A DNA stretch of 5,929 nt from an uncultured Hyphomicrobiales bacterium (GTDB lineage Bacteria; Pseudomonadota; Alphaproteobacteria; Rhizobiales; Beijerinckiaceae), in contig CAIWVR010000649.1 in the NCBI GenBank assembly GCA_903916165.1, forward strand, positions 1-5,929, written 5' to 3'. Made by a program: the position numbers and the translations under genes. Below are positions 1 to 5,896 of this stretch, piece by piece (within the stretch, counting starts at the first letter, position 1; every line of letters starts with the position of its first letter). The notes beneath the pieces are model-generated. The model saw nothing but the letters and a program-made list of their open reading frames with translations. It did no database searches and was not told where the DNA came from.

Positions 1-34
1 AGAGCCCGTGCAAGATGAGCAGGAATGTAACCAT
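1..34 (-). CDS. Partial 5' end of a membrane-protein gene, possibly SecG
   Basis: On the minus strand an ATG at 34-32 follows a strong purine-rich ribosome binding site (GGGGAG, 44-39, about 4 bases from the ATG). The frame stays open to the window edge and gives only eleven residues, MVTFLLILHGL, a hydrophobic start typical of a first membrane segment. Alphaproteobacterial SecG, the small two-helix subunit of the SecYEG translocon, commonly begins with a segment of this kind, so SecG is a candidate. Eleven residues cannot prove it, and another small inner-membrane protein would fit equally well. The gene lies about 98 bp downstream of the MFS gene on the same strand. I see no convincing terminator in that gap, only a 5-bp hairpin (77-81 with 87-91). 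Confidence 0.4.
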   Translation of the reverse strand, partial: MVTFLLILHGL

Positions 35-132
35 GTCTCTCCCCTGGCGGCGTTTCTCGCGCGAGTCGGATCGCGGGACGCCTGCCGCGTCAAATTTGCG
101 CTGAAATGGCGGAGCCGTAAAGGGGCGCCTGT

Positions 133-1347
133 TCAGACCTCGTCAAGCCGGTATCGGGCGACAGTGATCGCCAGATAGACGCAAATCGCCAGGAGCAGCG
201 CGCCGATCACATAGAAGCCTGCCTCCAGCCCGAAGAATTGCACGACATAGCCCATCGCCAGCGGCGTGATGATGGACGCCAACCGGTTGCTGGTCACGCG
301 CAGCCCGACGATGGAACCCTGCACCTCGCGCGGCACGGCGCGCGCCTGCAAGGCGAACATCAAGGGCTGGACGATGCCCTCCGACAGGCGGCGCACGGCA
401 TGGGCGAAGCCCAGCAGCAGGAAAATACCGCCAAAAAGCGGTGTCAGTGCCAGCAGCACAATCGAACTGGCGGTGAAGCCGATCATCAGCCACGCGATCA
501 TCCGGCGCGTCGGCAGGAAGCGCACCGCCAGTGAACCCAGCCCGTTGAAGATCTCGGCGAAGGAAAACAGGCTGCCGATCAGCGTGCCGCTGTAGCCAAA
601 CCCCTTCAGATAGACGATCAGGAATGAGGTTTCAGCCGCATTGGTGGCGTGGCGGGTGAACGAAATGGCCAGGGTGAAGGCGACGGCGGGCAGAACCAGC
701 AATTTCAGGGAGCCGGTGTAGTCGCTCAGCTTCGGGAGAACATCGCGCCAGGACATCTGGCCCACCAATGTGGAGGCCTTCTGCGGGTTCTCGATGCGCG
801 ATACGGAGAGGAACATGCAGGCCGACCAGGCCGTGATGCCCAGAAACGCAATGTCGGGACCCGCGAGATCCCACAGCAGGCCCATCATCATGGGCGCAAA
901 AATGGTGCCGATCCGCGAATAGAAACTGAAGGTGCCGATTCGGCCTGGATCGCCGCCGGTCACCAGCGCGATCATCGTCTGCGCACCGATCCAGGTCATA
1001 TTGGAGGCAAAGCCGATCAGCATCTGCAAGACGAGCATCACCGGCAGCCAGGGCAGCAGCGGATAGGCGGCGGCCAGCGCGCCTGTCATGGCGGTGAAGA
1101 ACAGCATGACGCGGCGGGTGCCGAGCCGGTCCATCAGCGCGCCGCCATGAATGGCAAGGAAGAAGGTCAGAAGAGAACGCGCGCCGACGAGCCAGCCAAT
1201 CTCGGCAGGCGAAGCACCCTGCAGCAGCGCCCAGAGCGGCACGACGAAGTTCAGCAGCTCCGCCTGTCCCATGCTGAACAGGCCGGCGGCGTAAGTGGCA
1301 GGCAGGCTGGAGGTGGGTGGCTCGTCCTTGGTCCGGTCCTGCGTCAA
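133..1347 (-). CDS. MFS transporter, substrate unknown
   Basis: This is a 404-residue inner-membrane permease of the Major Facilitator Superfamily, the usual length for a 12-helix member. Hydrophobic segments run through the whole protein. The clearest family mark is motif A in the loop after helix 2 (residues 68-80, GGALMDRLGTRRV), with the Gly, Asp-Arg, Gly and Arg-Arg positions kept. A second positively charged stretch (LPTRR, 278-282) sits at the matching place in the C-terminal half, as expected from the internal duplication of the fold. The start is TTG at 1347-1345: an in-frame stop lies 12 codons upstream with no ATG between, and AGGGG precedes it by about 10 bases. The next Met (26) would cut into helix 1. 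The gene is divergent from glsA across 85 bp. The substrate cannot be read from the sequence; transport of a glutaminase substrate or product is only a guess from position. Confidence 0.9.
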   Translation of the reverse strand: MTQDRTKDEPPTSSLPATYAAGLFSMGQAELLNFVVPLWALLQGASPAEIGWLVGARSLLTFFLAIHGGALMDRLGTRRVMLFFTAMTGALAAAYPLLPWLPVMLVLQMLIGFASNMTWIGAQTMIALVTGGDPGRIGTFSFYSRIGTIFAPMMMGLLWDLAGPDIAFLGITAWSACMFLSVSRIENPQKASTLVGQMSWRDVLPKLSDYTGSLKLLVLPAVAFTLAISFTRHATNAAETSFLIVYLKGFGYSGTLIGSLFSFAEIFNGLGSLAVRFLPTRRMIAWLMIGFTASSIVLLALTPLFGGIFLLLGFAHAVRRLSEGIVQPLMFALQARAVPREVQGSIVGLRVTSNRLASIITPLAMGYVVQFFGLEAGFYVIGALLLAICVYLAITVARYRLDEV

Positions 1348-1390
1348 TGTCCACCCGCCCCTGTTCTTTTTCTTGTCCCGCGCTTAGCAC

Positions 1391-1430
1391 TGCCGTCACA
1401 CGGCATCAATCCTGCTCTGCCAGGATGGCA
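1391..1430. promoter_or_regulatory. Two inverted repeats between the MFS gene and glsA
   Basis: The 85-bp divergent spacer has two perfect short dyads sharing the TGCC/GGCA pattern. The first is TGCCG-TCACA-CGGCA at 1391-1405; the second is TGCCA-GGA-TGGCA at 1418-1430. The second contains the probable glsA ribosome binding site (AGGA, 1422-1425), so as RNA it could form a small hairpin around it. The first lies where an operator could affect both divergent genes. I find no clear sigma-70 -35/-10 pair here. Function is inferred from position only. Confidence 0.3.
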
Positions 1431-1432
1431 TC

Positions 1433-2386
1433 ATGGGAGATGAAACAAGCATGGCCGACCCCGATCTCGCCCGGATCGTCCGCGATATTGCCGAGGAAAT
1501 GTCAGCCCGCCCCGATCGCGGACAGGTGGCGACCTATATTCCCGAACTTGCCAATGTCGATCCCGCGCGGTTTGGACTGGCGGTGATCGATCTCGACGGG
1601 ATCACGCATCTGGGCGGCAATGCAGACCTGCCATTTTCGATCCAGAGCATTTCGAAGGTCTTCACCTTGACGCTGGCGCTGGGGCGCGTCGGCGACCGCC
1701 TGTGGCGCAAGGTCGGGCGCGAGCCGTCGGGTAATCCGTTCAACTCCATCGTCCAGCTCGAACGCGAGATGGGCGTGCCGCGTAATCCCTTCATCAATGC
1801 CGGTGCCATCGCGGTGACGGACGTGATCCTGTCAGGGCGCCAGCCGCGCGAGACTTTGGGCGAGATCCTGCGCTTCCTGCAGTTTTTGGCCGAGGACGAC
1901 ACGATCCACATCGACCAGAATGTCGCGGCATCAGAGAAGCGCACCGGCTTTCGCAATGCCGCGCTGGCCAATTATATGAAGAGCTTCGGCGTCGTGGACA
2001 ATCCGGTCGACTTCACGCTGGGCGTCTATTTCCACCATTGCGCCATTGCCATGTCGTGCCGCCAGCTGGCGCGCGCGGGCCTGTTCCTCGCCAACAACGG
2101 GCGCAATCCGGTCAATGGGCATTCGGTGATTTCATCCGAGCGGGCGCGGCGCATCAATGCGCTCATGCTGACCTGCGGCCATTACGACGGCTCGGGCGAA
2201 TTTGCCTACCGGGTCGGCCTGCCGGGAAAAAGCGGCGTGGGTGGCGGCATTCTCGCCGTCGCGCCGGGCCGCGCCTCGGTCGCCGTCTGGTCGCCAGGGC
2301 TCGACGAGACGGGAAATTCCCACCTCGGGCGCATCGCGCTCGAAGAACTCACCCGCCAGACCGGCTGGTCGATCTTCGGGCATTAG
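1433..2386 (+). CDS. glsA: Glutaminase (L-glutamine amidohydrolase)
   Basis: Serine-dependent glutaminase of the beta-lactamase-like fold, converting L-glutamine to L-glutamate and ammonia in the cytoplasm (EC 3.5.1.2). It has 317 residues, against about 308 for the E. coli enzymes. The active-site set aligns with human kidney-type glutaminase: the Ser-X-X-Lys pair S72/K75 in QSISK, N122 in INAGA, E168 and N175 seven residues apart (SEKRTGFRN), Y199 in VYFHHC, Y251 in [10 protein letters not shown], and K266-V269 in KSGVGGG. Nothing essential is missing, so it should be active. There is no signal peptide and there are no ankyrin or STAS additions. The ATG at 1433 is preceded by AGGA seven bases upstream. 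A second in-frame ATG at 1451 (giving 311 residues) is closer to the family length and cannot be excluded. The gene converges on the DUF2735-type gene and lies 0.6 kb upstream of glnII, whose product catalyses the opposite conversion. Confidence 0.96.
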   Translation: MGDETSMADPDLARIVRDIAEEMSARPDRGQVATYIPELANVDPARFGLAVIDLDGITHLGGNADLPFSIQSISKVFTLTLALGRVGDRLWRKVGREPSGNPFNSIVQLEREMGVPRNPFINAGAIAVTDVILSGRQPRETLGEILRFLQFLAEDDTIHIDQNVAASEKRTGFRNAALANYMKSFGVVDNPVDFTLGVYFHHCAIAMSCRQLARAGLFLANNGRNPVNGHSVISSERARRINALMLTCGHYDGSGEFAYRVGLPGKSGVGGGILAVAPGRASVAVWSPGLDETGNSHLGRIALEELTRQTGWSIFGH

Positions 2387-2412
2387 GGGGCGCGCTGCGC
2401 AACCCTCCCATT

Positions 2413-2510
2413 CGTCATTGCGAGCGAAGCGAAGCAACCCATCTTCGGGCCGCTCGTCAATCCCGATCGAAGATGGATTGCCGCGGAGCTTACGCTACTC
2501 GCCATGACGA
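2413..2510. repeat. Palindromic intergenic repeat, copy 1
   Basis: Imperfect long inverted repeat filling the gap between the converging glsA and DUF2735-type genes. Outer arms: CGTCATTGCGAG (2413-2424) pairs with CTCGCCATGACG (2498-2509), 11 of 12. Inner arms: GCAACCCATCTTC (2434-2446) pairs with GAAGATGGATTGC (2469-2481), 12 of 13. The central loop is about 22 bases. The same words recur in the copy at 5761-5896. This resembles the REP/MITE-like palindromes scattered between genes in many alphaproteobacteria. As RNA it would form a long hairpin on either strand, so it could act as a bidirectional terminator or transcript stabiliser for the two converging genes (inference). Reading frames through it are artefacts. 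Confidence 0.85.
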
Positions 2511-2513
2511 GTT

Positions 2514-2699
2514 TCACGTCTTCCGGTCGCGGTTCGCCTCGTCGATGGCGCTCTGGTGATACCAGGAGCCACCCCACTGGATCGGCGGTTTTTTCACCGC
2601 AGGCCCGCTGGCGGCGGAGTTCGAACTCTTGCCGAAATTTCGCGTTTTCGTCGGAAACGGAATGATTTTCGCCGATTCCGGGCTGAGATTGTGGCTCAT
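2514..2699 (-). CDS. Small DUF2735-type protein, divergent from glnII
   Basis: A 61-residue protein that I recognise, from memory of the family, as DUF2735-like. These are small proteins often encoded next to glnII in rhizobia, and their biochemical role is unknown. Visible marks are a short KIIPFP motif near the N-terminus (11-16), a low-complexity Ser/Ala/Lys-rich middle, and a C-terminal GGSWYHQSAI block (43-52) followed by a charged tail. There is no signal peptide, membrane segment or catalytic motif, so it is probably cytosolic and partly disordered. The ATG (2699-2697) has a good ribosome binding site, GGGAGA at 2713-2708, eight bases away. It is read away from the glnII spacer, and a TAGAAT box (2753-2748, minus) lies at a suitable distance for a -10 element. 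Position suggests a link to glutamine synthetase or nitrogen control, but that is guilt by association. Confidence 0.8.
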   Translation of the reverse strand: MSHNLSPESAKIIPFPTKTRNFGKSSNSAASGPAVKKPPIQWGGSWYHQSAIDEANRDRKT

Positions 2700-2747
2700 G
2701 CGTGGATTCTCCCGTCGAAATTCTCGATTTAGGGGCTTCCAAGAGAT

Positions 2748-2753
2748 ATTCTA
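2748..2753 (-). promoter_or_regulatory. Possible -10 box for the DUF2735-type gene
   Basis: On the minus strand TAGAAT (five of six matches to TATAAT) lies 48 bases before the ATG at 2699, which would give a leader of about 40 bases. No good -35 box is found 16-18 bases upstream, so an activator would be needed or the match is by chance. The perfect palindrome GCAGATCTGC (2754-2763) touches its upstream edge, a place where a bound regulator would affect initiation. Confidence 0.25.
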
Positions 2754-2797
2754 GCAGATCTGCCTGCGCTTTGCGCGCACTGCTTTTAGGCAGTGCG
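2754..2797. promoter_or_regulatory. Cluster of three palindromes upstream of glnII
   Basis: Three dyads crowd into 44 bases: GCAGATCTGC (2754-2763, perfect), TGCGC-TTTGC-GCGCA (2765-2779, perfect arms), and CGCACTGC-TTTTAG-GCAGTGCG (2776-2797, perfect 8-bp arms). They lie roughly 110 to 153 bases upstream of the predicted glnII transcription start, the usual place for enhancer sites of a sigma-54 activator such as NtrC. The GCAC/GTGC half-sites of the third dyad resemble NtrC half-sites, but their spacing is 12 rather than the canonical 7 bases, so the assignment is not secure. The third dyad is also followed on the plus strand by a T-rich stretch (2798-2812), so it could instead be a terminator shielding glnII from readthrough. 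Confidence 0.4.
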
Positions 2798-2879
2798 TTT
2801 TGATTGTTTTTTGAGCATCTGCCCGTTATATGGCTGCGCTCAGGCCTTGTTTGACAAAGAGGAACAGGGTTGCAGCGCC

Positions 2880-2896
2880 TTGGCACGCTCAATGCT
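2880..2896 (+). promoter_or_regulatory. Sigma-54 promoter of glnII
   Basis: The sequence TTGGCACG-CTCA-ATGCT matches the -24/-12 consensus YTGGCACG-N4-TTGCW with a single mismatch (A for the first T of TTGC). The invariant GG (2882-2883) and GC (2894-2895) are separated by exactly ten bases, as RpoN requires. This predicts a transcript start near 2907 and a leader of about 59 bases before the glnII ATG. Promoters of this class are silent without an enhancer-binding activator; for glnII in rhizobia this is typically NtrC under nitrogen limitation. The promoter also lies downstream of the TTG at 2870, which argues against translation from that codon. Confidence 0.8.
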
Positions 2897-2965
2897 TCAG
2901 GGGAATCGGTCGAAGCCGCGCGCCCGGGAAACAACCCGGTCGACAGCAACAACATGAGGGTCGCG

Positions 2966-4000
2966 ATGACCAAGTACAAACTCGAGTACATCTGGCTCGA
3001 CGGCTATACGCCGGTGCCAAACCTGCGTGGCAAGACGCAGATCAAGGAATATGATCACTTTCCGACCCTGGAAGACCTGCCGCTGTGGGGCTTCGACGGC
3101 TCATCCACGATGCAGGCGGAGGGCCACAGTTCGGATTGCGTGCTGAAGCCCGTCGCCGTCTATCCGGACTCCGGCCGCGTCAATGGCGCGCTGGTCATGT
3201 GCGAAGTGATGATGCCCGACGGCGTCACCCCGCACGCTTCGAACCAACGCGCCACCATCCTTGATGATGCGGGTGCCTGGTTCGGTTTCGAACAGGAATA
3301 TTTCTTCTACGAGGACGGCCGTCCGCTCGGCTTTCCCGAGCACGGCTATCCCGCGCCGCAGGGTCCCTATTACACGGGCGTGGGCTACAAGAATGTCGGC
3401 TCGATCGCGCGCGAAATCGTCGAAGAGCATCTCGAACTCTGCCTCGCCGCCGGCATCAACCACGAAGGCATCAATGCCGAAGTGGCCAAGGGCCAGTGGG
3501 AATTTCAGATCTTCGGCAAGGGCTCCAAGCGCGCCGCCGATGAGGTCTGGATCGCCCGCTACCTGTTGCTCCGCCTGACGGAAAAATATGGCGTCGATAT
3601 CGAATTCCATTGCAAGCCGCTCGGCGACACCGACTGGAACGGCTCGGGCATGCACGCCAACTTCTCGACCGAGTACATGCGCACGGTCGGCGGCAAGGAG
3701 TATTTCGAAGCCTTGATGGCGGCCTTTGCGGCCAATCGCCAGGAGCACATCGACGTCTACGGTCCCGACAACCATATGCGCCTCACCGGCAAGCATGAGA
3801 CGGCCTCGATCCACCAGTTCAGCTGGGGCATTGCGGACCGTGGTGCGTCGATCCGCGTGCCCCACAGCTTCGCGAACAATGGCTACAAGGGCTATCTGGA
3901 GGACCGTCGTCCGAACTCCCAAGGGTGCCCCTACCAGATCGCCTCGCGCATTCTGAAGACGATCGCGAGCGTTCCCACCGCCAAGGCCTCCGCGGCCTGA
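2966..4000 (+). CDS. glnII: Glutamine synthetase type II (GSII)
   Basis: ATP-dependent ligase joining ammonia to glutamate to make glutamine (EC 6.3.1.2), cytosolic. It has 344 residues, the size of the eukaryote-like GSII form found in rhizobia, not the roughly 470-residue GSI. Domain marks in order: beta-grasp N-terminus with WGFDGSSTMQ (41-50); metal ligands E109 and E111 in GFEQEYFF; E172 and E179 in NAEVAKGQWEF; the NGSGMH stretch ending at H230; the substrate-binding NHMRLTGKHE loop (269-278); DRGASIRVP (291-299); and EDRRP (312-316). All expected catalytic residues are present. GSI-type control by adenylylation of a Tyr near the C-terminus is not expected in this family. The ATG at 2966 is chosen because GAGGG (2956-2960) precedes it by five bases and the protein then begins MTKYKLEYIWLDGYTP like its relatives. 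An upstream ATG at 2954 lacks a ribosome binding site. It is transcribed from the sigma-54 promoter and ended by the hairpin at 4038. Confidence 0.98.
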   Translation: MTKYKLEYIWLDGYTPVPNLRGKTQIKEYDHFPTLEDLPLWGFDGSSTMQAEGHSSDCVLKPVAVYPDSGRVNGALVMCEVMMPDGVTPHASNQRATILDDAGAWFGFEQEYFFYEDGRPLGFPEHGYPAPQGPYYTGVGYKNVGSIAREIVEEHLELCLAAGINHEGINAEVAKGQWEFQIFGKGSKRAADEVWIARYLLLRLTEKYGVDIEFHCKPLGDTDWNGSGMHANFSTEYMRTVGGKEYFEALMAAFAANRQEHIDVYGPDNHMRLTGKHETASIHQFSWGIADRGASIRVPHSFANNGYKGYLEDRRPNSQGCPYQIASRILKTIASVPTAKASAA

Positions 4001-4037
4001 CCTTTCTGCCGGCGCCCGTCTTCGCGCCGCACACATT

Positions 4038-4080
4038 GACGGGCCGCCTGTCCTTCTGGACGGCGGCCCGTCGGCTTTTC
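4038..4080 (+). terminator. Rho-independent terminator of glnII
   Basis: GACGGGCCGCC (4038-4048) is perfectly complementary to GGCGGCCCGTC (4062-4072). The stem continues inward with GTCC (4050-4053) and GGAC (4058-4061) around a TTCT loop, leaving one bulged T (4049). The result is a 15-bp GC-rich stem followed by GGCTTTTC. It begins 38 bases after the glnII stop. A smaller hairpin precedes it (CGGCGC 4010-4015 with GCGCCG 4024-4029). The short T-run is weak, but the stem is strong and separates glnII from the amidohydrolase gene. Confidence 0.85.
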
Positions 4081-4110
4081 AGGGCGGCGAGCACGCTCTA
4101 GGCTGCGCGC

Positions 4111-5760
4111 ATGACACGCACCGTCGCCTTTCTCTGTCTCGCCTGGCTCGCCGTCGCTCCAGCCCGCGCCGAGATCCTGTTCCTGACCCACGGCAAAATC
4201 GTCACGCTGGACGAGACGTCGCGGATCGTCGAGGCGCTGCGCATCGAGAACGGGATCATCACGCACGCAGGCGCCGACGCCGACCTGCGCGCGAGCCTGC
4301 CGCCGTCCGCGCGCGAGATCGATCTGGGCGGGCGCACGCTGATTCCCGGCCTGATCGACTCGCATATCCACGCGATCCGCGCCGGGCTGGCCTTTTCAAC
4401 GCACGTGAACTGGATCGGCGCGACCTCGCTCACAGAGGCACTGGCGCGGCTGCGCGAGGTCGCCTTGCGCACGCGCGCGGGCGACTGGGTCATCGTGCCC
4501 GGCGGCTGGAACGCGCAGCAGTTCGACGAAAAGCGTCTGCCCACACAAGCCGAAATCGAGGCGGCGGCGCCGGGTCACCCGGTCTATGTGCAAATGTCCT
4601 ATGTCGGAGCGCTGCTGTCGCGCAGCGGCTTTGCAGCGCTCGGACTGGCACAGGATGCGGACCTGCCCGGAAATGGCCGGATCGAGCGCGACCGTGCAGG
4701 CCATATGACGGGCTGGGTGCAGGGCGATCTCTCCACCATTGTCGCCCTGTATGAGCGGCTCCCGAAGCCCTCGCTGGCGGATGCGATGGCGGGCACGAAA
4801 GCCTTCTTTCACGAGCTGAACCGCTTCGGGATCACCGGCGTTTCCGATCCCCAGGGGCACAATCTCGCGCGCGATCAATATGACGCCGTCCGGGCGCTCG
4901 CCCGCGACGGCGCGCTGACCTTGCGCGTGCGCTATGCGCATTGCGCACCGCGCCCTGGCTTCGAGCTACAGGATGTCGAGACGCTGGCGCGCGACCTGCC
5001 GATGGGCGCCGGCGACGACTGGCTGCGGTTCAACGGGATTGGCGAATGCGTGACATGGGGAATGTACAACAACGATCATCCCTCGCCCGCGCAGCTGGCG
5101 CAATTCGAGGCGGTGGCATTGTTTGCCGCGCGCCACGGGCTCGGGCTGACCGCGCACTGGAACAATGAATCGAGCGTGCATCATCTGCTCGACGCAATCG
5201 CGCGCGTTGCGCAACAGGTCGACATCGCGCCGCTGCGCTGGTCGATTGCACATATTCACGATGCCACGCCCGAAACTTTGGCGCGCATGCACGCGCTGCA
5301 TCTGGGCTGGCTGATGCAGGACCGCCTCTATTTCGCGGCACCGGCCTTCCTGTCCGCTTATGCGCAGGACAGGCTGGAGCGCCTGCCCCCGCTGGCCACC
5401 GCGCTGCGGCTCGGCCTGCCTGTCGGCGGCGGGACGGACGCCGACAGGGTCATGTCCTACAATCCCTTTGTCGCGCTGCGCTGGATGCTCGATGGCCTCA
5501 CCCTGTCAGGCGCAAGGACGCGCCTGGCGGCCGAGACGCCGACGCGCGAGGAGGCCCTGCGCATCTGGACGCAGGGCAGCGCATGGTTCACGCATGAAGA
5601 CGACCGTCGCGGCGTGCTGAAGCCCGGTGCATGGGCGGACCTCGCCGTCCTGTCAGGTGATGTGATGACGCTGCCAATTGCGGATATCGCTGCCGTGCGG
5701 TCACTTCTCACAATCGTGGGCGGCAGGATCGTCTTTGCGGACGGGGTTTTCGCGCGGTAG
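4111..5760 (+). CDS. Secreted amidohydrolase, YtcJ/Amidohydrolase_3 type
   Basis: A 549-residue metal-dependent hydrolase of the amidohydrolase superfamily, Amidohydrolase_3 (YtcJ-like) branch. Residues 1-20 form a Sec signal peptide (Thr-Arg start, hydrophobic core, APARA before a cleavage at E21), so the enzyme is probably periplasmic; there is no twin-arginine motif. Residues 21-80 are the small beta-sandwich domain ending in GRTLIPGLIDSHIH, where H85 and H87 are the HxH metal ligands on strand 1 of the barrel. Later candidate ligands are H349 (TAHW), H381 (IAHIHD) and the catalytic Asp D443 in GGGTDADR. The C-terminus rebuilds the sandwich (GVLKPGAWADLAVL, 501-514). Length is normal for the family. 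The substrate is unknown: relatives hydrolyse cyclic or N-acylated amides and formamides. The ATG at 4111 has only a weak AGG eight bases upstream. With the glnII terminator in front it is probably transcribed separately, but no promoter is visible in the 30 bases between. Confidence 0.88.
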   Translation: MTRTVAFLCLAWLAVAPARAEILFLTHGKIVTLDETSRIVEALRIENGIITHAGADADLRASLPPSAREIDLGGRTLIPGLIDSHIHAIRAGLAFSTHVNWIGATSLTEALARLREVALRTRAGDWVIVPGGWNAQQFDEKRLPTQAEIEAAAPGHPVYVQMSYVGALLSRSGFAALGLAQDADLPGNGRIERDRAGHMTGWVQGDLSTIVALYERLPKPSLADAMAGTKAFFHELNRFGITGVSDPQGHNLARDQYDAVRALARDGALTLRVRYAHCAPRPGFELQDVETLARDLPMGAGDDWLRFNGIGECVTWGMYNNDHPSPAQLAQFEAVALFAARHGLGLTAHWNNESSVHHLLDAIARVAQQVDIAPLRWSIAHIHDATPETLARMHALHLGWLMQDRLYFAAPAFLSAYAQDRLERLPPLATALRLGLPVGGGTDADRVMSYNPFVALRWMLDGLTLSGARTRLAAETPTREEALRIWTQGSAWFTHEDDRRGVLKPGAWADLAVLSGDVMTLPIADIAAVRSLLTIVGGRIVFADGVFAR

Positions 5761-5896
5761 CGTCGTCCTTGCGAGGAGCCGAAGGCGACGCGACAATCCA
5801 TCTTGCGATATTTGCCGCCAGCCAAGCCGTTCTTCGCCAGCGTGGGACGGTGACAAAGATGGATTGCTTCGTCGCTCACGCTCCTCGCAATTGTGA
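5761..5896. repeat. Palindromic intergenic repeat, copy 2
   Basis: Second member of the family at 2413-2510. The outer arm TTGCGAGGAGC (5769-5779) pairs perfectly with GCTCCTCGCAA (5880-5890), and the inner arm CAATCCATCTT (5794-5804) pairs perfectly with AAGATGGATTG (5856-5866). The centre between the inner arms is about 51 bases, roughly 30 longer than in copy 1. In both copies the right arm carries an (A/C)CGCT-N-CTCGC variant, so they lie in the same orientation. The element begins at the base after the amidohydrolase stop codon and could terminate or stabilise that transcript. The remaining bases to 5929 show nothing recognisable. Confidence 0.8.

Noticed and set aside
77..91. GACGC-CTGCC-GCGTC hairpin as a terminator after the MFS gene
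   Set aside because: The stem is only 5 bp and on the MFS coding strand it is not followed by a T-run.
649..1443. Plus-strand open frame of 264 codons opposite the MFS gene
   Set aside because: It is a Gln/Gly/Arg-rich shadow of the MFS gene caused by high GC content, with no domain and no credible start.
2413..2510. CRISPR or tRNA-like structure in the intergenic palindrome
   Set aside because: There is one nested inverted repeat with no regularly spaced direct repeats and no cloverleaf; it matches a REP/MITE-type element instead.
2851..2856. TTGACA as a sigma-70 -35 box for glnII
   Set aside because: No -10-like hexamer is found 16-18 bases downstream; the sequence there is GC-rich. The sigma-54 element is far better supported.
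2870..2965. N-terminal extension of GlnII from a TTG codon at 2870
   Set aside because: The sigma-54 promoter lies inside this stretch, the extension has no family similarity, and GAGGG correctly precedes the ATG at 2966.
2383..2991. Minus-strand open frame of 202 codons across the DUF2735-type gene, repeat copy 1 and the glnII spacer
   Set aside because: It runs out of frame over a gene with a good ribosome binding site, through a palindromic repeat and the sigma-54 promoter, and its translation shows no recognisable domain.
3101..4036. Minus-strand open frame of 311 codons opposite glnII
   Set aside because: It mirrors a fully conserved enzyme gene; the composition is typical of an antisense frame in GC-rich DNA.
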